From positions 634,501 to 698,500 of the forward strand of contig NZ_LT827010.1 of NCBI RefSeq assembly GCF_900119315.1: a DNA stretch of 64,000 nt, in the 5' to 3' direction. This document shows, piece after piece, positions 8,796 to 17,421 of the stretch (within the stretch, counting starts at the first letter, position 1; each line of letters opens with the position of its first letter). The stretch comes from Actinoplanes sp. SE50/110 (lineage in GTDB: Bacteria > Actinomycetota > Actinomycetes > Mycobacteriales > Micromonosporaceae). The translations under genes and the position numbers were made by a program. The notes below the pieces were generated by a model. It was not told where the DNA came from. It saw only the letters and a list, made by a program, of their open reading frames with translations, and made no database searches.

Positions 8796-9935
8796 ATGAT
8801 TGACGTAAGTGGGGGGCTCAGCGCCGTTTTGCTGGGCGCTTGCCGTGCCGCGGTGAAGTTGCACCAACCGGTGATCGGCGCCAATGTTGTACTGGTTAGT
8901 CTGGTGAATACCTTCCCGAATTTCAGGAGTGTGCTTCGATATAATCCCGAGGAAGATGTCCGTCGGATAAGGCGAGAAGATAGGCGCGGTGGCTCCGCTG
9001 AGCCTTCCTCTGAAATTGACCCCATGTTGTTGGGCGTCATTCGAGAGGTGCACTGGCAGGTCTTCGGACGACCGTCCGTTGATGGTGATTCTCGTCCTCA
9101 ATGGGATGACGAAGTCCTCGCAGCGTTGAGACTGGCTATGGCGATATCCGTAGCACGGGGGGATCCTTGGGTCGGTCCGGATCATTTGTTGGAAGCCCTT
9201 CTGGCTGACCCGACCAACACGGCTGGTCTGCTCGTCGAAGCCCAGATGGTCGATTTGGATCGCCTTACGCGGGTGGCGCGACGTACCTGGCCGGTTGCTG
9301 GAGGGAAACCACCGATCCGGAATCTGGCGGACCATTTGGCTCGAGCCGGGGCTCTCGTGGATCCTGCTCACCCGGGTCTACAGCGGTCGACCGCGTTGAC
9401 TAGGGGGCTTACCTCCGGGATCGTCAGGTTGGCCGCGCAGGCGAGTCCCGCTCTCGCTTTCTTGGAACAGGAAGCGACTGCGGAGGCCGTGCGGTTGGGT
9501 CACGATCGGACCACCCTCGTACATCTCATTCTCGCTGTTCTGGTGTTGGAAGAGCAGCTGACCTCGACCGGCTTACGCCCATCCGGTGAATACGCTGTCT
9601 CCTGCGATTTCGTGCTACGTCCGTTCGGGATGACTCGGTCCGAGGTATTCGTGTCGCTGGCTGATGTGCCGCAGGAAGGTGCTATCGCGGCACCCCAGCG
9701 GCGGCGGAGTTGGCGGAGCAGCCCGAAGAACCCGCCGTGGACGCTGCCGGCTTGCCAGGCGGGTGACACGGCTCGGACTCTTGCTGCGAACGGGAAGAAG
9801 TCACCGGGGGGAAGTGCGGACCTGCTGTTGGCAGTTCTTTCCCATCCTGATGATGCAGGTCGCCGACTGCTGCGTGAGCACTCTGTGGATCCGAGCGCTG
9901 TCGAGGAACTGCTTGCTCGTCGACTCGAGTTGTGA
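8796..9935 (+). CDS. Clp N-terminal-domain-like protein, candidate immunity or partner of the Rhs tip
   Basis: About 379 residues, starting 29 bases after the Rhs stop. AGGTGA lies 5 bases before the ATG at 8796, so this start is preferred over the GTG at 8787. It contains several Clp-N/ClpC-like helical modules: 'GPDHLLEALLADPTNTAGLL' near residue 130, 'TTLVHLILAVLVLEEQL' near 240, and 'SADLLLAVLSHPDDAGRRLL' near the C-terminus. No Walker motifs follow, so it is not a ClpA/ClpC ATPase. The position directly behind a toxin tip and the shared drop in GC at its 5' end suggest it travels with the tip as immunity protein. That role is inference. It could instead be an adaptor-like protein. Confidence 0.65.
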   Translation: MIDVSGGLSAVLLGACRAAVKLHQPVIGANVVLVSLVNTFPNFRSVLRYNPEEDVRRIRREDRRGGSAEPSSEIDPMLLGVIREVHWQVFGRPSVDGDSRPQWDDEVLAALRLAMAISVARGDPWVGPDHLLEALLADPTNTAGLLVEAQMVDLDRLTRVARRTWPVAGGKPPIRNLADHLARAGALVDPAHPGLQRSTALTRGLTSGIVRLAAQASPALAFLEQEATAEAVRLGHDRTTLVHLILAVLVLEEQLTSTGLRPSGEYAVSCDFVLRPFGMTRSEVFVSLADVPQEGAIAAPQRRRSWRSSPKNPPWTLPACQAGDTARTLAANGKKSPGGSADLLLAVLSHPDDAGRRLLREHSVDPSAVEELLARRLEL

Positions 9936-9976
9936 CGAGCTGGTGCCAAGGTTGAACAGGCCTGCGACTTCGGTGG

Positions 9977-10285
9977 GTGGAGACACCCAGCTTGCGCAGA
10001 TGGTTGGAAACGTGGATGGCGGCCGATTCGGAAGAGGTAGAGACGGCGGCCAAGCCCAGACGGCATCAGCCGCCCTTCGTCGACTCCCTTGTGGGCCTAC
10101 CGGGATGGGAGCAGGAGACCCTGCGCCGGGGGATCGACTTTGTCACCTACCGGCGGATCGCAGACGCACTCGGTCTTGTCGACGTCGCTGCGTTGGAGAG
10201 CCTGCTCGCCGCGCACCACCCCACCCGTGACACCGACTTGCTCTGGAAAGTGGAAGACGCTCGGGTGTGGAGCCACGGGGGCTAA
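9977..10285 (+). CDS. Small hypothetical protein in the Rhs island
   Basis: 102 residues from a GTG start. Trp-rich N-terminus ('LRRWLETWM'), a basic patch, then a compact helical C-terminal half with a helix-turn-helix-like stretch ('TYRRIADALGLVDVAALESLL'). No known family is recognised. It lies 41 bases after the Clp-N-like gene on the same strand, and could be a second immunity protein or an island regulator. Codon third positions are GC-rich, as expected for a real gene. Confidence 0.5.
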   Translation: METPSLRRWLETWMAADSEEVETAAKPRRHQPPFVDSLVGLPGWEQETLRRGIDFVTYRRIADALGLVDVAALESLLAAHHPTRDTDLLWKVEDARVWSHGG

Positions 10286-10491
10286 CGGCGAAGAGCCTAA
10301 GCCGAAGTTGATCATTTGAGGCTTGCGGTAAACGCGTCTGTTGCACCTGATTCCGGCACCTTGATCTAGCACCGGCAGGGCATCTTATTTCGGCGCCGGC
10401 TGCATCGGCGGCTTGTGACGCTTCTGAATCGAGCGATGGTCGCGGGTTAGCCTGTCCGGATTCCGCGTGGTTGGAGGTTCCGTGAGCCAGA

Positions 10492-10923
10492 GTGTGCTTT
10501 CGGCTGATCGGCTATTGGCGTGGTCCGGTGACGCTGGATGGTTGGCCCGAGGTCCACGCATTTCTCGGTGACGGTGCGCAAGCTGCGGAACGTGATGCGG
10601 TGGCCGCGTATCCCCGCTCCGGGACGCCGATCGTTGCCTTTGCTGGCTTCTCGCCCTGCGGCGTCTGCGGGGTCAATAACGGAAGTACAGAGCGGACCGA
10701 CGGCGAGCATTTCGTCTGGCCAGACGGTCTCGCGTACTACGTGGAGGCGCATAATCTCCGTCTGCCAGAGCACGTCATCACGGTTGCTAGGCGAGGGCCC
10801 GTCCGGTCCGTCGATCCTCTCGCGTTGGAGCGGGCGTTGTTCGAGACCGGCGAACTGGTAGTCGACGAACAGTGGTGGCGGAGTCTCGCGTCGGCAGACG
10901 AGTCGGTGCAGCCAAACGGGTAG
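10492..10923 (+). CDS. Cysteine-pair small protein of the Rhs island (immunity-like, unknown)
   Basis: 143 residues; the GTG at 10492 is the first start after an in-frame stop. Distinctive features are 'GYWRGP', a CxxC pair in 'FSPCGVCGVNNGSTERTDG', then 'FVWPDGLAYYVEAHNLRLPEHV'. I recognise this pattern from uncharacterised small actinobacterial proteins but cannot name a family. The single CxxC plus nearby conserved polar residues may bind a metal. Its place in a run of small orphan genes behind an Rhs tip suggests an orphan immunity gene. That is inference only. Confidence 0.6.
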   Translation: MCFRLIGYWRGPVTLDGWPEVHAFLGDGAQAAERDAVAAYPRSGTPIVAFAGFSPCGVCGVNNGSTERTDGEHFVWPDGLAYYVEAHNLRLPEHVITVARRGPVRSVDPLALERALFETGELVVDEQWWRSLASADESVQPNG

Positions 10924-11278
10924 CCCGCGGACATCGCCAGTGTTGGATGGGTGGGCTGGTGGACCTTGAGTTGACACTCAGGGAGGAAGTTCAGCCGGCC
11001 TTACCCGCCCTCGACGAGTCGACCGAGGATCTACGCGGCTGGCCCGCCCCGTCTGCCCCAGCCGCCCCCGGTTCCGATCCAGAAGTGCTCGAGGACCTGT
11101 GGTCACCACCGATCAACCATGGTCGCTCATCAGGATCAGTGGGCAGACTACCGTCTGTCCACGGTTCGACTGCTTCATCCGCCCCCCAGTCGGATCTCCC
11201 CGCCACGGCACTGCTGGTCAGCAGGGGGTGTTATCGGGTGCTTGCGGTCATCCCTGGTCAGGTAGCATGGACACTCGC
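10924..11278. other. Intergenic region before tRNA-Arg
   Basis: 355 bases. A plus-strand frame runs through it into the tRNA but lacks a ribosome-binding site and any domain. I see nothing else definable, and no repeat of the tRNA 3' end that would mark an attachment site within the window. Confidence 0.4.
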
Positions 11279-11351
11279 GCCCTCGTAGCTCAGGGGATAG
11301 AGCAACGGTTTCCTAAACCGCAGGTCGCAGGTTCGATTCCTGCCGGGGGCA
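11279..11351 (+). tRNA. tRNA-Arg (anticodon CCT)
   Basis: Complete cloverleaf of 73 bases without encoded CCA. The acceptor stem is GCCCTCG/CGGGGGC with discriminator A, the D-stem is GCTC/GAGC, the T-arm is GCAGG-TTCGATT-CCTGC, and the anticodon loop TTCCTAA reads CCT at 11312-11314, decoding AGG. It marks the right edge of the accessory region containing the Rhs locus; tRNA genes of this kind are common island boundaries. Confidence 0.95.
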
Positions 11352-11489
11352 CTCCATCGATCTCCCTTGAACGTGCCCGGAACCGGGCAAACAGGGAGGC
11401 AGCGCGCGCCTGCTGGCGGTCCTCGACGAGCGCCGGCCCGGGCCGGTGCTCAAGGCGACGACGACCGCCGAGGACGGCCGGCGCAGCGC

Positions 11490-11777
11490 CTATTTCGGCA
11501 CACCGATGTTGTCGGGGCCCAGCACTCCGGGGCAGGCACTCGGTATGCCGGTGCTTCCGGGCGGCAATCCGCAATCTTCCAGGATCTCGGAAGGCAGCGG
11601 GACGGGCGACGTCGCCCGGGCCGACGGTTCCGGGGCGGGGCCTTCTGCCGGCGTGGCGGGACGGCAGCCGGCGAGCAGCACCGTCGCCGTCAGCGCGGCG
11701 CACAGCTGCGGGAGACGTAGCGACACGACGGTCCAGTCGGCAGCTTCGGGTCCGGACTGAGGCGGCCGACCCGGCAT
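11490..11777 (-). CDS. Small putative lipoprotein behind the MMPL-YhgE operon
   Basis: Up to 95 residues; a GTG at 11726 gives a 78-residue form beginning directly at the signal peptide. It has a hydrophobic segment followed by a lipobox LLAGC, then a Pro/Ala/Ser-rich stretch and a short C-terminus with two further Cys. A signal peptidase II substrate anchored on the outer face of the membrane is predicted. It starts 33 bases after the YhgE stop on the same strand, so it may be the last gene of the operon. No strong ribosome-binding site is visible for either start. Confidence 0.45.
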   Translation of the reverse strand: MPGRPPQSGPEAADWTVVSLRLPQLCAALTATVLLAGCRPATPAEGPAPEPSARATSPVPLPSEILEDCGLPPGSTGIPSACPGVLGPDNIGVPK

Positions 11778-11810
11778 GCCCGCGGTGCGCAGCGCCGGCT
11801 CGATTCCGGT

Positions 11811-13964
11811 TCAGGCGTGGCTCGGCGCCGCCCCATAGCGGACCGGCACCGTCCGGCGGTGGGCGGTGGCGCACAGGACGCCCAGCACCCCGATGGCCAA
11901 CCACCCCACGGTCAGCATCAGCCCGGTCCCGGCCGCCCCGCCGTGAGCGGTCAGGGCGCGAACGGCCAGGATCGGGCCGTACGTCGGCAGATAGCTCGCC
12001 GTCGTCGTCAGGGCGCCCGGCACCGCGGAGATCACCGCCGTGGTCAACGCCAGGACCGGCACCAGGATGGCCGCGAGCCGGCCGGCGGTGCGGAAGCCGA
12101 TCAGCAACGCCTGGATCACCAATATGAAAGCCACCCCGATCAGCACCGCGACTGCCAGCAGGGCGATCACCCGCAGCGGGGCCAGGCGGAGGAACGCCTC
12201 GGCGGCCGCGCTGACCACGACCGCCTGCGCCGCCGCGTATCGCAGCAGCGGCCGCGCGTTGAGCACGGCCAGTCGCCAGGTCGGGCCGTGCCAGGTCAGC
12301 GGGTCGCGGCGGGCCGCCGGGGTGAGGATCAGCGTGACCAGCGCGCCGAGCCACAGGACCAGGACCACGATCGGCCCGGCGGTCAGGCCGCCGACCGCGG
12401 TTTCGGTGGCTTCGATCGGGGTGGCCGCGACATCTCGCAGGTGGGCCCGTTCCGCGTCGGTGTAGGTCGGCACCTGGTTCCGGCCGTCGTTCAGGCCGTC
12501 GGCCAGGTCGGCGGCGCCGCCGGCGAGCGACTGCGCGCCGTTTTCGAGGCGTTGACCGGCGGTCCCGGCGCGGCGTACCGCGGTGGTCAGTTGGTCGGCG
12601 CCGGTGGCGAGCCGGCCCGCGCCGGACACGAGCTGTCCGGCGCCGCCGGCCAGCCGGTGCGCGCCGTCGCGGACGGCGGCCGCTCCGGTGGCGGCCTGGC
12701 GGGCGCCGGCCGCGACCGACGTGGCACCGCCGGCGACCTGGGTGGCCGCCTTGTCGAGGCGGGCGGCGCCGCCGGCCGCCTGATTGATCGCGCCGGTCAG
12801 GGCCGGGGTCCGGTCGGCGAGCTGGTCGGCGCCGTCCGCCACCCGCTGCGATCCGTCGGCGAGCGCGCTGATCCCGTCCCGGAAGGTGACCACCTGGTTC
12901 CGCAGGTCGGCCACCGGATTGCCGGCGGCCGCCAAGGCATCCGCGGCTCTGCGAAGTTGGGCGCACACGTCGGCGGGTGTCTCGCACCGGTCGGCCAGCT
13001 TGTCCAGATCGGGCAGCCGATCGATCCCGTTCACGATCTGGTCGGCGATCGGGACCACCGTGCCGGCGAGTTTCCGGTTGCCTTCGGCGACCTGTTCCGC
13101 GCCGTCCGCGAGTTTCCTGGTCTGCGTCGGCAGGTTCTTCGTGCTGTCCCGGAGCGTGCCCAGGCCGTCGGCGAGCTTGCCGGTTCCGGCCGCGACCTGC
13201 CCGGCTCCGCTCGCCAGCCGGCCGGCCCCGGTCGCGAGCTGCCCGGTCCCGGTGGCCAGCCGGTTCGCGCCGTCGCGGAGCTCGCCGGTGCCGTCGGCCA
13301 GGGTGGACGCGCCGGTGCTGAGGCGGTCGGTGCCGTCGGCCAGGGCGTCGCTGCCGGCCGCGAGCTGCCGCAGCCCGACAACCAGTTGCCGGTTGCCGTC
13401 GGCGACCCGCGTGGCGCCGTCGGACACTTTGCCGGCGCCGTCCGCGGCATCCCCGAGCTGCCGGTGCATCCGGTTGAAGCCCAGGTAGACGTTGTCCAGG
13501 TACGTTTCGACCACGGTCTGGTTGAGGGTGGCGACCGCGGCGCCGGTCAAGGTTCGGCTCACCACCGGATCGATTCCGGCGGCGGTACGCGATGAGCTCA
13601 CCGACACCCGGGCCCGTTCCGCCGTGGCGGGATCGGCGTTGCCGACGGAGGTCGCGGCGCGCGAGAAGTTCGCCGGGATGGTCACCGCCACCCGGTATCT
13701 TCCGCTGTTCAGGCCGGCTGCGGCGTCGTCTGCCCCGGTCAGCACCCAGGTGTAGTTGTCGCCGGTGTGCGCGACGAGTCGGGCCGCGAGTTCCCGCCCG
13801 AGCGGCACCGTCCTGCCGTTCACGGTGACCGGCTCGTCGCCGTTGACCACGGCCGCGGTCACCGTCTCCAGGTGACCGGCCGGGTCCTGGAAGGCGGCGA
13901 GCAGGGCGGTGGTGGCGAGCACCGGCACGAGCAGTGCGGCGGCCCATCGGGGCAGCGTTCTCAT
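11811..13964 (-). CDS. YhgE/Pip family membrane protein
   Basis: 717 residues. An N-terminal membrane helix (about 8-25) is followed by an extracytoplasmic domain ending near residue 165. Residues about 165-490 are long runs of near-heptad repeats ('ADGTDRLSTGASTLADGTGEL' type), predicted as an extended extracellular coil. Five to six transmembrane helices occupy about 510-710. This is the architecture of YhgE/Pip proteins (phage receptor, ESX-linked and MMPL-linked membrane proteins). The start overlaps the MMPL stop by 4 bases (ATGA), so translation is coupled. It is probably part of an envelope lipid or efflux system with the MMPL protein. Confidence 0.88.
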   Translation of the reverse strand: MRTLPRWAAALLVPVLATTALLAAFQDPAGHLETVTAAVVNGDEPVTVNGRTVPLGRELAARLVAHTGDNYTWVLTGADDAAAGLNSGRYRVAVTIPANFSRAATSVGNADPATAERARVSVSSSRTAAGIDPVVSRTLTGAAVATLNQTVVETYLDNVYLGFNRMHRQLGDAADGAGKVSDGATRVADGNRQLVVGLRQLAAGSDALADGTDRLSTGASTLADGTGELRDGANRLATGTGQLATGAGRLASGAGQVAAGTGKLADGLGTLRDSTKNLPTQTRKLADGAEQVAEGNRKLAGTVVPIADQIVNGIDRLPDLDKLADRCETPADVCAQLRRAADALAAAGNPVADLRNQVVTFRDGISALADGSQRVADGADQLADRTPALTGAINQAAGGAARLDKAATQVAGGATSVAAGARQAATGAAAVRDGAHRLAGGAGQLVSGAGRLATGADQLTTAVRRAGTAGQRLENGAQSLAGGAADLADGLNDGRNQVPTYTDAERAHLRDVAATPIEATETAVGGLTAGPIVVLVLWLGALVTLILTPAARRDPLTWHGPTWRLAVLNARPLLRYAAAQAVVVSAAAEAFLRLAPLRVIALLAVAVLIGVAFILVIQALLIGFRTAGRLAAILVPVLALTTAVISAVPGALTTTASYLPTYGPILAVRALTAHGGAAGTGLMLTVGWLAIGVLGVLCATAHRRTVPVRYGAAPSHA

Positions 13965-16522
13965 GCGTACACCTCAATGGTCTCGGTGATGTCGGGGTGC
14001 TGATCACGACCGGTCACCAGCACCGTGCTGCCGCGGCCGGCGGCGGCCCGCAGCGCGTCCAGCGCGAGGGCGCGTTCCGGCAGGTGTTCGAAGCCGTCGA
14101 TGAGCAGCAGCGGTGGGCCGGCGGCGGCCGCCTCGGTGATGTCACGCAGCGACGGGCGGCGCAGCAGCGCGGCGACCGCGCGTACGCTGCCGGCGCGTTG
14201 CGGCAGCACGTGGCCGAGGGTTTTGATCCGGCCCGACACGCCGGTGGTCCGGCCGCCGACGGCGAGCAGGAATGCGCTGGTCGTGTGCGGGTCGCCGACC
14301 ACTTCGACGAGTTCGCCGGGGCCGATCCGGACCTGGCGCGGCAGGAAGGGCAGCCCGTCGGCGGCGATCACGTCGGTGCTGTCCGGTTCTGGCCAGTCGG
14401 CGAGGGCCAGTTCGCGGGTCACGCCTGCGCCCTCGACGTCGAACGAGGGCAGGGCCCGGTCGAGGCGGGCCGGCAGCCACCAGGCGCGGTCGCCGAGCAG
14501 TGCCAGGACCGCCGGCACCAGTGTCATGCGGACCAGGAAGGCGTCCACGAAGACGCCCACGGCCAGGCTCAACGCGATGGGTTTGACGGTGGCGGCGCCC
14601 TCCGGGACGAAGGCCGCGAAGACCGCGAACATGATCGCCGCGGCGGCGACCACGACCGGCGCGGAGGCCCGGAAACCAGCGTCGATGGCGTGCCGGGCGT
14701 CGCCGGTGTGCACGTACTCCTCCCGGATCCGAGAGACCAGGAAGACTTCGTAATCCATGGCGAGTCCGAAAAGGACCCCCATCAGAATGATCGGCAGGAA
14801 GCTGATCACGCTGCCGGTGTGCGCGACGTTCAGCTGGTTGGCGAGCCAGCCGCGCTGGAAGACCAGGGCGGTGACGCCGAACGCGCTGCCGACCGAGAGC
14901 AGGTAGCCGGCGGTGGCCTTGACCGGCACCGCGACCGAGCGGAACACCATGGTCAGCAGCAGCAGGGACAGGCCGACGACGAGGATCCCGAACGGCACCA
15001 GGGCGCCGCCGAGCCGGGCCGAGACGTCGACGCCGACCGCGGTGATCCCGGTGACGGCGGTGCCCACGCCGTACTCCTGCCGGAAGTGTGGTTCGAGGGC
15101 GCGGAGCCGGGCGACCAGCGCGACGGTCTCCGGTGAGTCCGGCGCGCTGGCCGGCACCACCTGCACGATGCCGATCTCGGCGCTCGGGTTGGGGGTGGCG
15201 ATCGGGACCAGCGCGACGCCGGGCACCCGGGAGATCTCGGCGCCCAGCTTCGTCATCAGGCCGACCGGGTCGTGCGAGGCGATGATGTCGGCGGTGACCA
15301 GGAGCGGACCGTTGTAGCCGGGCCCGAACTCGGCGGAGATCACGTCGTACGTCCGTCGGGCCACACTTCCCGGCGCCTCGCTGGCGCCGTCCGGCAGTGC
15401 CAGCCGCAGTTCGCCGGCGGGCAGGGTGAGCGCGCCGAGCCCGGCCAGCAGCACCACGATGGTGATCACCGGGTGCCGGGTCACCGCGCCGACCCAGCGT
15501 TCGAAGATCCGTCCCTGCCGCTGACGCGGCTTCGCGGCCGGGCGGATCCGGTCGCCGGCCAGCGCGAGGAGGGCGGGCATCAGGGTGATGGCGATGAGTA
15601 CGGCGATGGCCACCGCGAGCGCCGCGCACAACCCCATCGTGGTGAGGAACGGTATGCCCGCCACCACCAGCCCGACCAGGGCGATCACCACGGTCAGGCC
15701 GGCGAAGACGACCGCGGACCCGGCGGTGGCGACGGCCCGGGCGATCGACTCGGCCACGCTCAGCCCGTCGCGCAGCTGGTCCCGGTGCCGGGACAGGATG
15801 AACAGCGCGTAGTCGATGCCGACGGCCAGCCCGAGCATCATGGCCAGCGTGACCGCGGTCGACGGCACGGTGACCACCCGGGTCACCCCGTACAGCAGGC
15901 CGACCGACAAGCCGACGCCGAGGATCGCGGTGAGCAGCGGCAGCCCGGCCGCGACCAGCGAGCCGAAAGTGATCAGCAGGACCATCAGGGCGACGGCGAG
16001 ACCGAGCCCCTCGACCGGGCTCGGTTTGGGCACCCGGTCCGCGTACGCGTCGCCGCCGACCACCACGCTCGCGTGCGGGATCGAGGCGCCGATCGCGTCG
16101 ACCGCGGCCTTGGTCGACGGCTTGACGTCCATGAACGCCACGTCGAACTGGACCGTGACGATCGCCGCCCGGGCGGTCCGGTTCCCCCGGAAGCGCTCGT
16201 CGAACGGGCTGATCACGGCGACCACCTGGTCGAGCCGCTCGGCCCGGCGAACCGCCGCGGTGATCTCCGGTTTGATCGTCGCCGGGTCGACCCCGGTGAT
16301 CACGATCTGCGCGGACGAGCCGCTGACCTCGGGGAACACCCGCTTCAGGGTGTCCAGGGCCTGCTGCGACTCGGAGCCGGGGATGGTGAACGCGTCGTCG
16401 GTGCCGCGGCTGATCAGCAGACCGCCGCCGGCCAGCAGGACCAGCGTGATCAGCCAGCCGGCGAGGGTGCGGCCGCGGTGTCGGACGACGGCGGCGGCGA
16501 GGCGGTGAAGAGCGGAAGACAC
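13961..16522 (-). CDS. MMPL/RND-family transporter with ABC-ATPase-like C-terminal domain
   Basis: About 853 residues. The first 700 form two repeats of one helix, one extracellular porter domain and five helices, with MMPL hallmarks 'GLAVGIDYALFILSRHRDQL' and 'GLAMDYEVFLVSRIREEY' (GxxxDY). Such pumps use proton motive force to move lipids or drugs. Residues about 715-853 are extra: they resemble an ABC nucleotide-binding domain with a GxxL strand, 'GDPHTTSAFLLAVGG' where Walker A should be, and 'GPPLLLIDGFEHLP' resembling Walker B. The invariant Lys of Walker A is missing, so ATP hydrolysis is unlikely. The GTG at 16522 is chosen because GGAGGGG lies just upstream. Confidence 0.88.
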   Translation of the reverse strand: MSSALHRLAAAVVRHRGRTLAGWLITLVLLAGGGLLISRGTDDAFTIPGSESQQALDTLKRVFPEVSGSSAQIVITGVDPATIKPEITAAVRRAERLDQVVAVISPFDERFRGNRTARAAIVTVQFDVAFMDVKPSTKAAVDAIGASIPHASVVVGGDAYADRVPKPSPVEGLGLAVALMVLLITFGSLVAAGLPLLTAILGVGLSVGLLYGVTRVVTVPSTAVTLAMMLGLAVGIDYALFILSRHRDQLRDGLSVAESIARAVATAGSAVVFAGLTVVIALVGLVVAGIPFLTTMGLCAALAVAIAVLIAITLMPALLALAGDRIRPAAKPRQRQGRIFERWVGAVTRHPVITIVVLLAGLGALTLPAGELRLALPDGASEAPGSVARRTYDVISAEFGPGYNGPLLVTADIIASHDPVGLMTKLGAEISRVPGVALVPIATPNPSAEIGIVQVVPASAPDSPETVALVARLRALEPHFRQEYGVGTAVTGITAVGVDVSARLGGALVPFGILVVGLSLLLLTMVFRSVAVPVKATAGYLLSVGSAFGVTALVFQRGWLANQLNVAHTGSVISFLPIILMGVLFGLAMDYEVFLVSRIREEYVHTGDARHAIDAGFRASAPVVVAAAAIMFAVFAAFVPEGAATVKPIALSLAVGVFVDAFLVRMTLVPAVLALLGDRAWWLPARLDRALPSFDVEGAGVTRELALADWPEPDSTDVIAADGLPFLPRQVRIGPGELVEVVGDPHTTSAFLLAVGGRTTGVSGRIKTLGHVLPQRAGSVRAVAALLRRPSLRDITEAAAAGPPLLLIDGFEHLPERALALDALRAAAGRGSTVLVTGRDQHPDITETIEVYA

Positions 16523-16550
16523 GGGGGTGCCCCTCCAGGGGGTAGCCACG

Positions 16551-16579
16551 TGCAGAGAAACTGCACAGGTGCGTGCAGG
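16551..16579. promoter_or_regulatory. Probable TetR operator: three GTGCAG half-sites
   Basis: GTGCAG-N5-CTGCAC (16551-16567) is a perfect inverted repeat. Its right arm forms a second inverted repeat with GTGCAG at 16574-16579. It lies in the 70-base gap between the TetR stop and the MMPL start, where a repressor would block the transporter operon. Confidence 0.6.
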
Positions 16580-16592
16580 TTAGCCTTCCTGC

Positions 16593-17210
16593 TCAGATGT
16601 GTGCAAGTTTCAGGTCCCGGGCCGCCGCGATGGCCGACTCCGCCGCCTGGACCGGTAACCCGGCCGCGACCAGCACCGCCGTCGAGGCGGCCACGCCGTC
16701 GTCGTGCCACACGCCGTCGTTCACCGCCTGGATCATCGACAGGGTCATCCCCTGCAGTGCCAGGGTCAGCAGTTCGGGCGGCAGATGGGTGGCGAACCGG
16801 CCACCGGCCCGCCCGCGAACCAGCAGCTCCAGGCCCTGCGCCCGGATCGGGGCGAGCAGCTCGTGCAGCCGGGCGGCGCTCAGATCGGCCTCGGCCAGCG
16901 TCATCAGCAACCGGTACTCCGCGCCGACCGCCCACACGGTCAACGCGAAATCGGCCAACGCGACGTCCGGCTCCAGCCCGGACCGGTCGGTGCCGCCGAG
17001 CGCGCCCAGCAGATGCCCGGACACCTTGTCGGCGAGGCCGTCGAGCAGCGCCTCCCGGGTCGGGAAATGGCTGTAGACGGTGCGGCGCACCACCCCGGCA
17101 GCCTGCGCCACGTCATCCATGCTCGCCGTCGGTTGCCGGGACAGCAGCTCCTGGGCGGCCCGCAGGATCCGGTCCCGGTTCGCCTCGGCATCACGGCGTT
17201 TCGTCGGCAT
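16593..17210 (-). CDS. TetR-family transcriptional regulator
   Basis: 205 residues starting at 'MPTKRRDAEANRDRILRAAQ'. The N-terminal HTH is clear: 'SMDDVAQAAGVVRRTVYSHFPTREALLDGL' at about 30-60. The rest is a helical ligand-binding domain. The ATG at 17210 is preferred over the GTG/ATG codons further upstream because conserved sequence begins here. It is encoded ahead of and in the same direction as the MMPL-YhgE operon, 70 bases from the transporter start, and is the likely local repressor acting on the GTGCAG repeats in that gap. Confidence 0.9.
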   Translation of the reverse strand: MPTKRRDAEANRDRILRAAQELLSRQPTASMDDVAQAAGVVRRTVYSHFPTREALLDGLADKVSGHLLGALGGTDRSGLEPDVALADFALTVWAVGAEYRLLMTLAEADLSAARLHELLAPIRAQGLELLVRGRAGGRFATHLPPELLTLALQGMTLSMIQAVNDGVWHDDGVAASTAVLVAAGLPVQAAESAIAAARDLKLAHI

Positions 17211-17421
17211 GCGCAAACAGTAAACCGGCGCCAAGGGCAACCTTTCCGCGCGCCACGGCAACCATCGCGACGGGTGGATCCCCGGCATGCGAAAGGCATC
17301 CCCATGTCACGCAGAATGCGTAGCCGTACGCCCGGCGTCCTCGCGTGTGCACTCGCCACGATCGCCTCGGGGTAACCGAGCTGGGGGATTCCGCACCATG
17401 GCGGCTTCCCGGATGGTGGAG

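Noticed and set aside
10872..11288. 138-codon frame leading into tRNA-Arg
   Set aside because: It overlaps the end of the CxxC gene and the tRNA, has no Shine-Dalgarno and no recognisable fold.
11446..11760. Plus-strand frame opposite the small lipoprotein
   Set aside because: The opposite strand has a lipobox and signal peptide and lies in operon position; this frame has only low-complexity sequence.
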